In this document: one piece after another, positions 38,001 to 52,000 of the stretch
How positions within the stretch are numbered: position 1 is the stretch's first letter
How the letters are laid out: each line of letters opens with the position of its first letter
Notes under the pieces: generated by a model
What the model was told of the DNA's origin: nothing
Seen by the model: only the letters and a program-made list of their open reading frames with translations
Database searches by the model: none
Assembly (NCBI GenBank): GCA_025200525.1
Contig: CM045762.1
Location: 190,613,154-190,677,153, forward strand
DNA length: 64,000 nucleotides
Origin: Camellia lanceoleosa
Taxonomy: Eukaryota; Streptophyta; Magnoliopsida; Ericales; Theaceae
Direction of reading: 5' to 3'
Position numbers and translations under genes: made by a program

Positions 38001-41000
38001 TACATATCCGCCATCGGCAGAGAATCAGATAGGTGTTCATGTGTTCGAACCCTAATGCAAGAGAAGTGGTAAGTGAGCGCCATATTTACATATCTGCCAC
38101 TGTGCAGGAGAATCCGTACAGGTGTTCAAGTGTTCCAACCCCAATGCGTGATAAATGGTAAGTAAACGTCGTATTTTCATATCTACCACTGAGCAGGAGA
38201 ATCCGTACAGGTGTTCGAGTGTTCGAAGCCCAATGCGTGAGAAATGGTAAGGAAACGTTATATTTACATATCTGCCACTGTGCAGGAAAATCCGTATACG
38301 TGTTCGAGTGTTCGAACCATAATGCGTGAGAAATGGTAAGGAAACGTTGTATTTACATATGTGCCACTGTGTAGGAGAATCCATATAGCTGTTCGAGTGT
38401 TCGAACCCTAATGCGTGAGAAATGGTAAGTAAACGCTGTATTTACATATCTGCCACTGTGCAGGAGAATCCGTATAGGTGTTCCAGTGTTCCAACCCTAA
38501 TGCGTGAGAAATGGTAAGCAAACGTCGTATTTTCATATATGCCACTGTGCAGGAGAATCCGTATAGGTGTTCGAGTGTTCGAACCCAAATGCGTGAGAAA
38601 TGGTAAGTAAACGCCAGATTTCAAATATCCGCCATCGCGGCAGAGAATCCGTATAGGTGTTCGAGTGTTCGAACCCTAATGAGTGAGAAATGGTAAGGAA
38701 ACATTGTATTTACATATCTGCGATCGAGCAGAGAATCTGCATGGTGTTCGAAAGTGTTCAACCCTAATGCGTGAGAAATGGGAAGTAAACGTCGTAATTA
38801 CATATCCGCCATCGGCAGGAGAATCCGTATAGGTGTTTGAGTGTTCGAACCCTAATGCAAGAGAAGTGGTAACTGAGTGCCATATTTACATATCTGCCAC
38901 TGTGCAGGAGAATCCGTACGGGTGTTCAAGTGTTCCAACCCCAATGCGTGATAAATAGTAAGTAAACGTCGTATTTTCATATCTGCCACTGAGTAGGAGA
39001 ATCCGTACAGGTGTTCGTGTGTTCGAACCCAAATGCGTGAGAAATGGCAAGTAAACGCCGTATTTACATATCTGCCACTGTGCAGGAGAATTCGTACAGG
39101 TGTTCGAGTGTTCGAACCCTAATGCGAGAGTAATGGGAAGTAAACGTCGTATTTACATATCTGCCACTGAGCAGGAGAATCTATATAGGTGTTTGAGTGT
39201 TCGAACCCTAATGCAAGAGAAGTGGTAACTGAGCGCCGTATTTACATATCTGCCACTGTGCAGGAGAATCCGTATGGGTGTTCAAGTGTTCCAACCCCAA
39301 TGCGTGATAAATAGTAAGTAAACGTCGTATTTTCATATCTGCCACTGAGTAGGAGAATCCGTACAGGTGTTCGTGTGTTCGAACCCTAATGCGTGAGAAA
39401 TGGCAAGTAAACGCCGTGTTTACATATCTGCCACTGTGCAGGAGAATTCGTACAGGTGTTCGAGTGTTCGATCCCTAATGTGTGAGAAAGGGTAAGGAAA
39501 CGTCGTATTTACATATTTGCCACTGTGCAGGTGAATCCGTATAGGTGATCGAGTGTTCGAACCCTAATGCGTGAGAAATGGTAAGAAAACGTTGTATTTA
39601 CATATCTGCCACGGAGCTGGAGAATCCGTACAGGTGTTCGAGTGTTCGAACCCTAATGCATGAGAAATGGTAAGGAAATGTTGTATTTACATATCTGCCA
39701 CTATGCAGGAGAATCCGTATAGGTGTTCGAGTGTTCCAACCCTAATGCGTGAGAAATGGTAAGTAAACGCCGTATTTACATATTTGCCACTGTGCAGGAG
39801 AATCCGTATGCGGGTTCGAGTGTTCGAACCCTAATGCGTGAGAAAATGTAGGGAAACATTGTATTTACATATCTGCCACTGTGCAGAAGAATCCGTACAG
39901 GTGTTCGAGTGTTCGAACCCTAATGCGAGGGAAATGAGAAGTAAACGTCGTATTTACATATCTGCCACTGAGCAGGAGAATCTGTATAGGTGTTCATGTG
40001 TTCGAACCCTAATGCAAGAGAAGTGGTAAGTGAGCGCCATATTTACATATCTGCCACTGTGCAGGAGAATCCGTACAGGTGTTCAAGTGTTCCAACCCCA
40101 ATGCGTGATAAATGGTAAGTAAACGTCGTATTTTCATATCTACCACTGAGCAGGAGAATCCGTACAGGTGTTCGAGTGTTCGAAGCCCAATGCGTGAGAA
40201 ATGGTAAGGAAACGTTATATTTACATATCTGCCACTGTGCAGGAGAATCCGTATAGGTGTTCGAGTGTTCGAACCCTAATGCGTGAGAAATGGTAAGGAA
40301 ACGTTGTATTTACATATCTGCCACTGTGTAGGAGAATCCATATAGCTGTTCGAGTGTTCGAACCCTAATGCGTGAGAAATGGTAAGTAAATGTCGTATTT
40401 ACATATCTGCCACTGTGCAGGAGAATCCGTATAGGTGTTCGAGTGTTCGAACCCTAATGCGTGAGAAATGGTAAGTAAACGCGTAGATTTTCATATATGC
40501 CATCGCGGCAGCAGAATCCGTATAGGTGTTCGAGTGTTCGAACCCAAATGCGTGAGAAATGGTAAGTAAACGCCGTATTTACATATCTGCCACTGTGCAG
40601 GAGAATCCGTATAGGTGTTCGAGTGTTCGAACCCTAATGCGTGAGAAATGGTAAGGAAACGTTGTATTTACATATCTGCGATCGGCAGAGAATCCGTACA
40701 GGTGTTCGAGTGTTCGAACCCTAATGCGTGAGAAATGGGAAGTAAACGTCGTAATTACATATCTGCCACTGAGCAGGAGAATCCGTATAGGTGTTTGAGT
40801 GTTCGAACCCTAATGCAAGAGAAGTGGTAACTGAGCGCCATATTTACATATCTGCCACTGTGCAGGAGAATCCGTACGGGTGTTCAAGTGTTCCAACCCC
40901 AATGCGTGATAAATAGTAAGTAAACGTCGTATTTTCATATCTGCCACTGAGTAGGAGAATCCGTACAGGTGTTCGTGTGTTCGAACCCAAATGCGTGAGA

Positions 41001-43021
41001 AATGGCAAGTAAACGCCGTATTTACATATCTGCCACTGTGCAGGAGAATTCGTACAGGTGTTCGAGTGTTCGAACCCTAATGCGAGAGTAATGGGAAGTA
41101 AACGTCGTATTTACATATCTGCCACTGAGCAGGAGAATCTATATAGGTGTTTGAGTGTTCGAACCCTAATGCAAGAGAAGTGGTAACTGAGCGCCGTATT
41201 TACATATCTGCCACTGTGCAGGAGAATCCGTATGGGTGTTCAAGTGTTCCAACCCCAATGCGTGATAAATAGTAAGTAAACGTCGTATTTTCATATCTGC
41301 CACTGAGTAGGAGAATCCGTACAGGTGTTCGTGTGTTCGAACCCTAATGCGTGAGAAATGGCAAGTAAACGCCGTGTTTACATATCTGCCACTGTGCAGG
41401 AGAATTCGTACAGGTGTTCGAGTGTTCGATCCCTAATGTGTGAGAAAGGGTAAGGAAACGTCGTATTTACATATTTGCCACTGTGCAGGTGAATCCGTAT
41501 AGGTGATCGAGTGTTCGAACCCTAATGCGTGAGAAATGGTAAGAAAACGTTGTATTTACATATCTGCCACGGAGCTGGAGAATCCGTACAGGTGTTCGAG
41601 TGTTCGAACCCTAATGCATGAGAAATGGTAAGGAAATGTTGTATTTACATATCTGCCACTATGCAGGAGAATCCGTATAGGTGTTCGAGTGTTCCAACCC
41701 TAATGCGTGAGAAATGGTAAGTAAACGCCGTATTTACATATTTGCCACTGTGCAGGAGAATCCGTATGCGGGTTCGAGTGTTCGAACCCTAATGCGTGAG
41801 AAAATGTAGGGAAACATTGTATTTACATATCTGCCACTGTGCAGAAGAATCCGTACAGGTGTTCGAGTGTTCGAACCCTAATGCGAGGGAAATGAGAAGT
41901 AAACGTCGTATCTACATATCTGCCACTGAGCAGGAGAATCTGTATAGGTGTTCATGTGTTCGAACCCTAATGCAAGAGAAGTGGTAAGTGAGCGCCATAT
42001 TTACATATCCGCCATCGGCAGAGAACTGCACAGGTGTTCAAGTGTTCCAACCCCAATGCGTGATAAATGGTAAGTAAACGTCGTATTTTCATATCTACCA
42101 CTGAGCAGGAGAATCCGTACAGGTGTTCGAGTGTTCGAAGCCCAATGCGTGAGAAATGGTAAGGAAACGTTATATTTACATATCTGCCACTGTGCAGGAG
42201 AATCCTTATACGTGTTCGAGTGTTCGAACCCTAATGCGTGAGAAATGGTAAGGAAACGTTGTATTTACATATGTGCCACTGTGTAGGAGAATCCGTATAG
42301 GTGTTCGAGTGTTCGAACCCTAATGCATGAGAAATGGTAAGTAAACGCTGTATTTACATATCTGCCACTGTGCAGGAGAATCCGTATAGGTGTTCCAGTG
42401 TTCCAACCCTAATGCGTGAGAAATGGTAAGCAAACGTCGTATTTTCATATATGCCACTGTGCAGGAGAATCCGTATAGGTGTTCGAGTGTTCGAACCCAA
42501 ATGCGTGAGAAATGGTAAGTAAACGCCGTATTCAAATATCTGCCACTGTGCAGGAGAATCCGTATAGGTGTTCGAGTGTTCGAACCCTAATGAGTGAGAA
42601 ATGGTAAGGAAACATTGTATTTACATATCTGCATCGGCAGAGAATCTGCATGTGTTCGAGTGTTCGAACCCTAATGCGAGAGAAATGGGAAGTAAACGTC
42701 GTAATTACATATCTGCCACTGAGCAGGAGAATCCGTATAGGTGTTTGAGTGTTCGAACCCTAATGCAAGAGAAGTGGTAACTGAGCGCCATATTTACATA
42801 TTCCGCCATCGCGCAGAGAATCCGTACGGGTGTTCAAGTGTTCCAACCCCAATGCGTGATAAATAGTAAGTAAACGTCGTATTTTCATATCTGCCACTGA
42901 GTAGGAGAATCCGTACAGGTGTTCGTGTGTTCGAACCCAAATGCGTGAGAAATGGCAAGTAAACGCCGTATTTACATATCTGCCACTGTGCAGGAGAATT
43001 CGTACAGGTGTTCGAGTGTTC

Positions 43022-46000
43022 GATCCCTAATGTGTGAGAAAGGTAAGGAAACGTCGTATTTACATATTTGCCACTGTGCAGGAGAATCCGTATAGGTGAT
43101 CGAGTGTTCGAACCCTAATGCGTGAGAAATGGTAAGGAAACGTTGTATTTACATATCTGCCACGGAGCTGGAGAATCCGTACAGGTGTTCAAGTGTTCGA
43201 ACCCTAATGCGTGAGAAATGGTAAGAAAACTTTGTATTTACATATCTGCCACTATGCAGGAGAATCCGTACAGGTGTTCGAGTGTTCCAACCCTAATGCG
43301 TGAGAAATGGTAAGTAAACGCCGTATTTACATATTTGCCACTGTGCAGGAGAATCCGTATGCGTGTTCGAGTGTTCGAACCCTAATGCGTGAGAAATGGT
43401 AAGGAAACGTTGTATTTACATATCTGCCACTGTGCAGAAGAATCCGTACAGGTGTTCGAGTGTTCGAACCCTAATGCGAGGGAAATGAGAAGTAAACGTC
43501 GTATTTACATATCTGCCACTGAGCAGGGGAATCTGTATAGGTGTTCAAGTGTTCGAACCCTAATGCAAGAGAAGTGGTAAGTGAGCGCCATATTTACATA
43601 TCTGCCACTGTGCAGGAGAATCCGTACAGGTGTTCAAATGTTCCAACCCCGATGCGTGATAAATGGTAAGTAAACGTCGTATTTTCATATCCACCACTGA
43701 GTAGGAGAATCCGTACAGGTGTTCGAGTGTTCGAACCCTAATGCGTGACAAATGGTAAGGAAACGTTATATTTACATATCTGCCACTGTGCAGGAGAATC
43801 CGTACAGGTGTTTGAGTGTTCCAACCCTAATGCGTGAGAAATGGTAAGTAAACGCCGTATTTACATATACGCCATCGCAGAGAATCATCACGTGTTCGAG
43901 TGTTCGAACCCTAATGCGTGAGAAATGGTAAGGAAACGTTGTATTTACATATCTGCCACTGTGCAGGAGAATCCGTATAGGTGTTCGAGTGTTCGAACCC
44001 TAATGCGTGAGAAATGGTAAGTAAACGCCGCATTTACATATCTGCCACTGTGCAGGAGAATCCGTAAAGGTATTCGAGTCTTCGAACCCTAATGCGTGAG
44101 AAATGGTAAGCAAACGGCGTATTTAAATATATGCCACTGTGTAGAAGAATCCGTATAAGTGTTCGAGTGTTCGAACCCTAATGCGTGAGAAATGGTAAGT
44201 AAACGCCGTATTTAAATTTCTGCCACTGTGCTGGAGAATCCGTATAGGTGTTCGAGTGTTCGAACCCTAATCAGTGAGAAATGGTAAGGAAACATTGTAT
44301 TTACATATCTGCGACTGAGCAGGAGAATCCGTACAGGTGTTCGAGTGTTCGAACCCTAATGCGAGAGAAATTGGAAGTAAACGTCGTATTTACATATCTG
44401 CCACTGAGCAGGAGAATCCGTATAGGTGTTTGAGTGTTCGAACCCTAATGCAAGAGAAGTGGTAACTGAGCGCCGTATTTACATATCTGGCACTGTGCAG
44501 CAGAATCCGTACGGGTGTTCAAGTGTTCCAACCCCAATGCGTGATAAATGGTAAGTAAACGTCGTATTTTCATATCTGCCACTGAGTAGGAGAATCCGTA
44601 CAGGTGTTCGTGTGTTCGAACCCTAATGCGTGAGAAATGGCAAGTAAACGCCGTATTTACATATCTGCCACTGTGCAGGAGAATTCGTACAGGTGTTCGA
44701 GTGTTCGATCCCTAATGTGTGAGAAAGGGTAAGGAAACGTTGTATTTACATATTTGCCACTGTGCAGGAGAATCCGTATAGGTGTTCGAGTTTCGAACCC
44801 TAATGCGTGAGAAATGGTAAGGAAACATTGTATTTACATATCTGCCACGGAGCTGGAGAATCCGTACAGGTGTTCGAGTGTTCGAACCCTAATGCGCGAG
44901 AAATGGTAAGGAAACGTTGTATTTACATATTTGCCACTATGCAGGAGAATCCGTACAGGTGTTCGAGTGTTCCAACCCTAATGCGTGAGAAATGGTAAGT
45001 AAACGCCCTACTTACATATTTGCCACTGTGCAGGAGAATCCGTATGCGTGTTCGAGTGTTCGAACCCTAATGCGTGAGAAATGGTAAGGAAACGTTGTAT
45101 TTACATATCTGCCACTGTGCAGAAGAATCCGTACAGGTGTTCGAGTGTTCGAACCCTAATGCGAGGGAAATGAGAAGTAAACGTCGTATTTTCATATCTG
45201 CCACTGAGCAGGAGAATCTGTATAGGTGTTCAAGTGTTCGAACCCTAATGCAAGAGAAGCGGTAAGTGAGCGCCATATTTACATATCTGACACTGTGCAG
45301 GAGAATCCGTACAGGTGTTCAAGTGTTCCAACCCCAATGCGTGATAAATGGTAAGTAAACGTCGTATTTTCATATCTACCACTGAGCAGGAGAATCCGTA
45401 CAGGTGTTCGAGTGTTCGAACCCTAATGCGTGAGAAATGGTAAGGAAACGTTATATTTACATATCTGCCACCGCGAGAGAGAATCCGCAGTGTTTGAGTG
45501 TTCAACCCTAATGCGTGAGAAATGGTAAGTAAACGTATTTACATATCCGCCATCGGCAGAGAATCAGATACGGTTCGAGTGTTCGAACCCTAATGCGTGA
45601 GAAATGGTAAGTAAACGCCGTATTTACATATCTGCCACTGTGCAGGAGAATCCGTATAGGTGTTCCAGTGTTCCAACCCCAATGCGTGAGAAATGGTAAG
45701 CAAACGTCGTATTTTCATATATGCCACTGTGAAGGAGAATCCGTATAGGTGTTTGAGTGTTCGAACCATAATGCGTGAGAAATGGTAAGCAAACGCCGTA
45801 TTTAAATATCTGCCACTGTGCAGGAGAATCCGTATAGGTGTTCGAGTGTTCGAACCCAAATGAGTGAGAAATGGTAAGGAAACATTGTATTTACATATCT
45901 GCGACTGAGCAGGAGAATCCGTACAGGTGTTCGAGTGTTCGAACCCTAATGCGAGAGAAATTGGAAGTAAACGTCGTATTTACATATATGCCACTGAGCA

Positions 46001-49000
46001 GGAGAATCCGTATAGGTGTTTGAGTGTTCGAACCGTAATGCAAGAGAAGTGGTAACTGAGCGCCGTATTTACATATCTGGCACTGTGCAGGAGAATCCGT
46101 ACGGGTGTTCAAGTGTTCCAACCTCAATGCGTGATAAATGGTAAGTAAACGTCGTATTTTCATATTCGCCATCGGTAGGAGAATCCGTCACAGTGTTCGT
46201 GTTCGAACCCTAATCGTGAGAAATGGCAAGTAAACGCCAGATTTACATATCCGCCATCGCGGCAGAGAATTCGTACAGGTGTTCGAGTGTTCGATCCCTA
46301 ATGTGTGAGAAAGGGTAAGGAAACGTCGTATTTACATATTTTCCACTGTACAGGAGAATCCGTATAGGTGTTCGAGTTTCGAACCCTAATGCGTGAGAAA
46401 TGGTAAGGAAACGTTGTATTTACATATCTGCCACGGAGCTGGAGAATCCGTACAGGTGTTCGAACCCTAATGCGTGAGAAATGGTAAGGAAACGTTGTAT
46501 TTACATATCTGCCACTATGCAGGAGAATCCGTACAGGTGTTCGAGTGTTCCAACCCTAATGCGTGAGAAATGGTAAGTAAACGCCGTATTTACATATTTT
46601 CCACTGTACAGGAGAATCCGTATGCGTGTTCGAGTGTTCGAACCCTAATGCGTGAGAAATGGTAAGGAAACGTTGTATTTACATATCTGCCATCGCAGAG
46701 AATCCGTCTGGTGTTCGAAAGTGTTCGAACCCTAATGCGAGGGAAATGAGAAGTAAACGTCGTATTTACATATCTGCCACTGAGCAGGAGAATCTGTATA
46801 GGTGTTCAAGTGTTCGAACCCTAATGCAAGAGAAGTGGTAAGTGAGCGCCATATTTACATATCTGCCACTGTGCAGGAGAATCCGTACAGGTGTTCAAGT
46901 GTTCCAACCCCAATGCCTGATAAATGGTAAGTTAACGTCGTATTTTCATATCTACCACTGAGCAGGAGAATCCGTACAGGTGTTCGAGTGTTCGAACCCT
47001 AATGCGTGAGAAATGGTAAGGAAACGTTATGTTTACATATCTGCCACTGTGCAGGAGAATCCGTACAGGTGTTTGAGTGTTCCAACCCTAATGCGTGAGA
47101 AATGGTAAGTAAACGCCGTATTTACATATCTGCCACTGTGCAGGAGAATCCGTATACGTGTTCGAGTGTTCGAACCCTAATGCGTGAGAAATGGTAAGGA
47201 AACGTTGTATTTACATATCTGCCACTGTGCAAGAGAATCCGTATAGGTGTTCGAGTGTTCGAACCCTAATGCGTGAGAAATGGTAAGTAAACGCCGTATT
47301 TACATATCTGCCACTGTGCAGGAGAATCCGTATAGGTGTTCGAGTGTTCGAACCCTAATGCGTGAGAAATGGTAAGCAAACGTCGTATTTACATATCTGC
47401 CACTGTGCAGGAGAATCCGTATAGGTGTTCGAGTGTTCGAACCCTAATGCGTGAGAAATGGTAAGTAAACGCCGTATTTAAATATCTGCCACTGTGTAGG
47501 AGAATCCGTATAGGTGTTCGAGTGTTCGAACACTAATGAGTGAGAAATGGTAAGGAAACATTGTATTTACGTATCTGCGACTGAGCAGGAGAATCCGTAC
47601 AGGTGTTCGAGTGTTCGAACCCTAATGCGAGAGAAATTGGAAGTAAACGTCGTATTTAAATATCTGCCACTGAGCAGGAGAATCCGTATAGGTGTTTGAG
47701 TGTTCGAACCCTAATGCAAGAGAAGTGGTAACTGAGCGCCGTATTTACATATCTGGCACTGTGCAGGAGAATCCGTACGGGTGTTCAAGTGTTCCAACCC
47801 CAATGCGTGATAAATGGTGAGTAAACGTCGTATTTTCATATCTGCCACTGAGTAGGAGAATCCGTACAGGTGTTCGTGTGTTCGAACCCTAATGTGTGAG
47901 AAATGGCAAGTAAACGCCGTATTTACATATCTGCCACTGTGCATGAGAATTCGTACAGGTGTTCGAGTGTTCGATCCCTAATGTGTGAGAAAGGGTAAGG
48001 AAACGTCGTATTTACATATTTGCCACTGTGCAGGAGAATCCGTATAGGTGTTCGAGTTTCGAACCCTAATGCGTGAGAAATGGTAAGGAAATGTTGTATT
48101 TACATATCTGCCACGGAGCTGGAGAATCCGTACAGGTGTTCGAGTGTTCGAACCCTAATGCGTGAGAAATGGTAAGGAAACGTTGTATTTACATATCTGC
48201 CACTATGCAGGAGAATCCGTACAGGTGTTCGAGTGTTCCAACCCAAATGCATGAGAAATGGTAAGTAAACGCCGTATTTACATATTTGCCACTGTGCAGG
48301 AGAATCCGTATGCGTGTTCGAGTGTTCGAACCCTAATGCGTGAGAAATGGTAAGGAAACATTGTATTTACATATCTGCCACTGTGCAGAATAATCCGTAC
48401 AGGTGTTCGAGTGTTCGAACCCTAATGCGAGGGAAATGAGAAGTAAACGTCGTATTTACATATCTGCCACTGAGCAGGAGAATCTGTATAGGTGTTCAAG
48501 TGTTCGAACCCTAATGCAAGAGAAGTGGTAAGTGAGCGTCATATTTACATATCTGCCACTGTGCAGGAGAATCCGTACAGGTGTTCAAGTGTTCCAACCC
48601 CAATGCGTGATAAATGGTAAGTAAACGTCGTATTTTCATATCTACCACTGAGCAGGAGAATCCGTACAGGTGTTCGAGTGTTCGAACCCTAATGCGTGAG
48701 AAATGGTAAGGAAACGTTATATTTACATATCTGCCACTATGCAGGAGAATCCGTACAGGTGTTTGAGTGTTCCAACCCTAATGCGTAAGAAATGGTAAGT
48801 AAATGCCGTATTTACATATCTGCCACTGTGCAGGAGAATCCGTATAGGTGTTCGAGTGTTCGAACCCTAATGCGTGAGAAATGGTAAGGAAACGTTGTAT
48901 TTACAAATCTGCCACTGTGCAGGAGAATCCGTATAGGTGTTCGAGTGTTCGAACCCTAATGCGTGAGATATGGTAAGGAAACGTTGTATTTACATATCTG
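43022..49000. repeat. Satellite B higher-order repeat, 18-19 monomer variants
   Basis: The same marker follows at 43,022, 44,707, 46,293 and 47,973, with steps of 1,685, 1,586 and 1,680 bp. The step into this block (41,428 to 43,022) is 1,594 bp. These fit about 18 or 19 monomers. Relative to the 22-mer, the block lacks the monomers carrying GCGAGAGTAATGGG next to a repeated GAGAATTCGTACAGG, as if about four monomers had been dropped or gained. After about 49 kb the marker is no longer seen. Confidence 0.8.
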
Positions 49001-52000
49001 CCACTGTGCAACAGAATCCGTATAGGTGTTCGAGTGTTCGAACCCTAATGCGTGAGAAATGGTAAGGAAACGTTGTATTTACATATCTGCCACTGTGCAG
49101 GAGAATCCGTATAGGTATTCGAGTGTTCGAACCCTAATGAGTGAGAAATGTTGAGGAAACGTTGTATTTACATATCTGCCACTGAGCAGGAGAATCCGTA
49201 CAGGTGTTCGAGTGTTTGAACCCTAATGCGAGAGAAATGGTAAGTAAACGTCGTATTTACATATTTTTCACTCAGTAGGAGAATCCGTATAGGTGTTCGA
49301 GTGTTCGAACCCTAATGCATGAGAAGTGGTAAGTAATCGCCGTATTTAAATATCTGCCACTATGCAGGAGAATCCGTACAGGTGTTCAAGTGTTCCAACC
49401 CTAATGCGTGAGAAATGGTAGGTAAACGTCGTATTTTCATATCTACCACTGTGTAGGAGAATCCGTATAGGGGTTCGAGTGTTCGAACCCTAATGCGTGA
49501 GAAATGGTTAGTAAACGCCGTATTTACATATCGGCCACTGTGTTGGAGAATCCGTATAGGAGTTCGAGTGTTCGAACCCTAATGAGTGAGAAATGGAAAG
49601 GAAACGTTGTATTTACATATCTGTCACTGAGCAGGAGAATCTGTACAGGTGTTCGAGTGTTCTAACCCTAATGCGAGGGAAATGGTATGTAAACGTCGTA
49701 TTTACGTATCTGTCACTGAGCAAGAGAATCTGTGTAGGTGTTCGAGTGTTCGAACCCTAATGCGTGAGAAGTGGTAAGTAAATGCCGTATTTACATATCT
49801 GCCACTGTGCTGGAGAATCCGTATAGGTGTTCGCGTGTTCAAACCGTAACGCGTGAGAATTGGTAAGCGAACGCCCTATTTACATATCGGCCACTTTGCA
49901 GGAGAATCCATTTAGGTGTTCGAGTGTTCGAACCCTAATGCGTGAGAAATGGTAAGCAAACGTTGTATTTACATATCTGCCACTGAGCAGGAGAATCCCT
50001 ACAGGTGATCGAGTGTTCGAACCGTAATGCGTGAGAAATGGTAAGGAAACATTGTTTTTACATATCTGCCACTGTGCAAGAGAATCCGTACAGGTGTTCG
50101 AGTGTTCCAACCGTAATGCGTGAGAAATGGTAAGTAAACGCCGTATTTACATATCTGGCACTGTGCAGGAGAATCCGCATACGTGTTCAAGTGTTCGAAC
50201 CCAATTGCGTGAGAAATGGTAAGGAAACGTTGTATTTACATATCTACCACTGTGCAGGAGAATCCGTATAGGTGTTCGAGTGTTCAAACCCTAATGCGTG
50301 AGAAATGGTAAGTATATGCCGTATTTGCATATCTGCCACTGTGCAGGAGAATCCGTATAGGTGTTCGAGTGTTCGAACCCTAATGAGTGAGAAAAGGTAA
50401 GGAAACGTTGTAATTACATATCTGCCACTGAGCAGGAGAATCCGTACAGGTGTTCGAGTGTTCGAACCCTAATGCGAGAGAAATGTTAAGTAAACGTCGA
50501 ATTTACATATCTGCCACTGAGCAGGAGAATCCGTATTCGTGTTCGAGTGTTCGAACCCTAATGCATGAGAAGTGGTAAGTAAGCGCCGTATTTACATATC
50601 TAGCACTGTGCAGGAGAATCCGTACAGGTGTTCAAGTGTTCCAACCCTAATGCGTGAGAAATGGTAAGTAAACGTCGTATTTTCATATGTGCCACTTAGC
50701 AGGAGAATCCGTATAGGTGTTCAAGTGTTCGAACCCTAATGCATGAGAAATGGTAAGGAAACGTTGTATTTACATATCTGCCACTGTGCGGGAGAATCCG
50801 TACAGGTGTTCGAGTGTTCCAACCGTAATGCGTGAGAAATGGTTAGTAAACGTCGTATTTACATATCTGCCACTGTGCAGGAGAATCTGTATAGGTGTTC
50901 GAGTGTTCGAACCCTAATGCGTGAGAAATGGTAAGGAAACGTTGTATTTATATATCTGCCACTGTGCAGGAGAATCCGTACAGGTGTTCGAGTGTTCGAA
51001 CCCCAATCCGTGAGAAATAATAAGTGAACGCCGTATTTACATATCTGCCACTGTGCAGGAGAATCCGAATAGGGGTTCGAGTGTTCAAACCGTAACGCGT
51101 GAGAAATGGTAAGGAAACACCTTATTTACATAACTGCCACTGTGCAGGAGAATCCTTATATGTGTTCGAGTGTTCGAACCCTAATGCATGAGAAATGGCA
51201 AGGAAATGTTGTATTTACATATCTGTCACTGTGCAGGAGAATCCGTACAGGTGTTCGAGTGTTCGAACCCTAATGCGTGAGAAATGGTAAGTGAATGCCG
51301 TATTTACATATCTGCCACTGTGCAGGAGAATCCGTATACGTGTTCGAGTGTTCGAACCCTAACGCGTGAGAAATGGTAAGGAAACGCCGTATTTACATGT
51401 CTGCCACTGTGCAGGAGAATCCTTATAGGTGTTCGAGTGTTCAAACCCTAATGCATGAGAAATGGTAAGGAAACGTTGTACTTACATATCTGCCACTGTG
51501 CAGGAGAATGCGTACAGGGGTTCGAGTGTTCGAACCCTAATGCGTGAGAAATGGTAAGTAAACGCCGTTTTTACATATCGGCCAATGTGCAGGAGAATCT
51601 GTATAGGTGTTCGAGTGTTCGAACCCTATTGAGTGAGAAATGGTAAGGAAGCATTGTATTTCCATATCCGCCGCTAAGCAGGAGAATCCGTACAGGTGTT
51701 CGAGTGTTCGAACCCTAATGCAAGAGAAATGGTAAGTGAACGTCGTATTTACATATCTATCACTGAGCAGGAGAATCTGTATAGGTGTTCGAGTGTTCGA
51801 ACCCTGATGCGTGAGAAGGGGTAAGTACGCGCCGCATTTACATATCTGCCACTGTGCAGGAGAATCCGTATATGTGTTCAAGTGTTCCAACCCTAATGCG
51901 TGAGAAACGTTAAGTAAATGCCGTGTTTACATATCTGCCACTGTACAGGAGAATCTGTATAGGTGTTCGAGTGTTCGTACCCTAATGCATGAGAAATGGT

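Larger units (their letters stand above)
31522..43021. repeat. Satellite B higher-order repeat, 22 monomers (1,958 bp)
   Basis: The marker GATCCCTAATGTGTGAG starts at 31,522, 35,581, 37,523 (as AATCCC), 39,470, 41,428 and 43,022. The 39,470-41,428 step is exactly 1,958 bp, or 22 x 89. The first step is 4,059 bp and becomes 1,957 bp when the LTR insertion and its target duplication (2,102 bp) are removed. The other 22-mer steps (1,942 and 1,947) fall short by the bases lost in aberrant monomers. A second marker, GCGAGAGTAATGGG, starts at 35,235, 37,183, 39,124 and 41,082 and gives the same spacing. The copies around 38.9-41.9 kb look nearly identical, so this is recent amplification. Confidence 0.9.
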
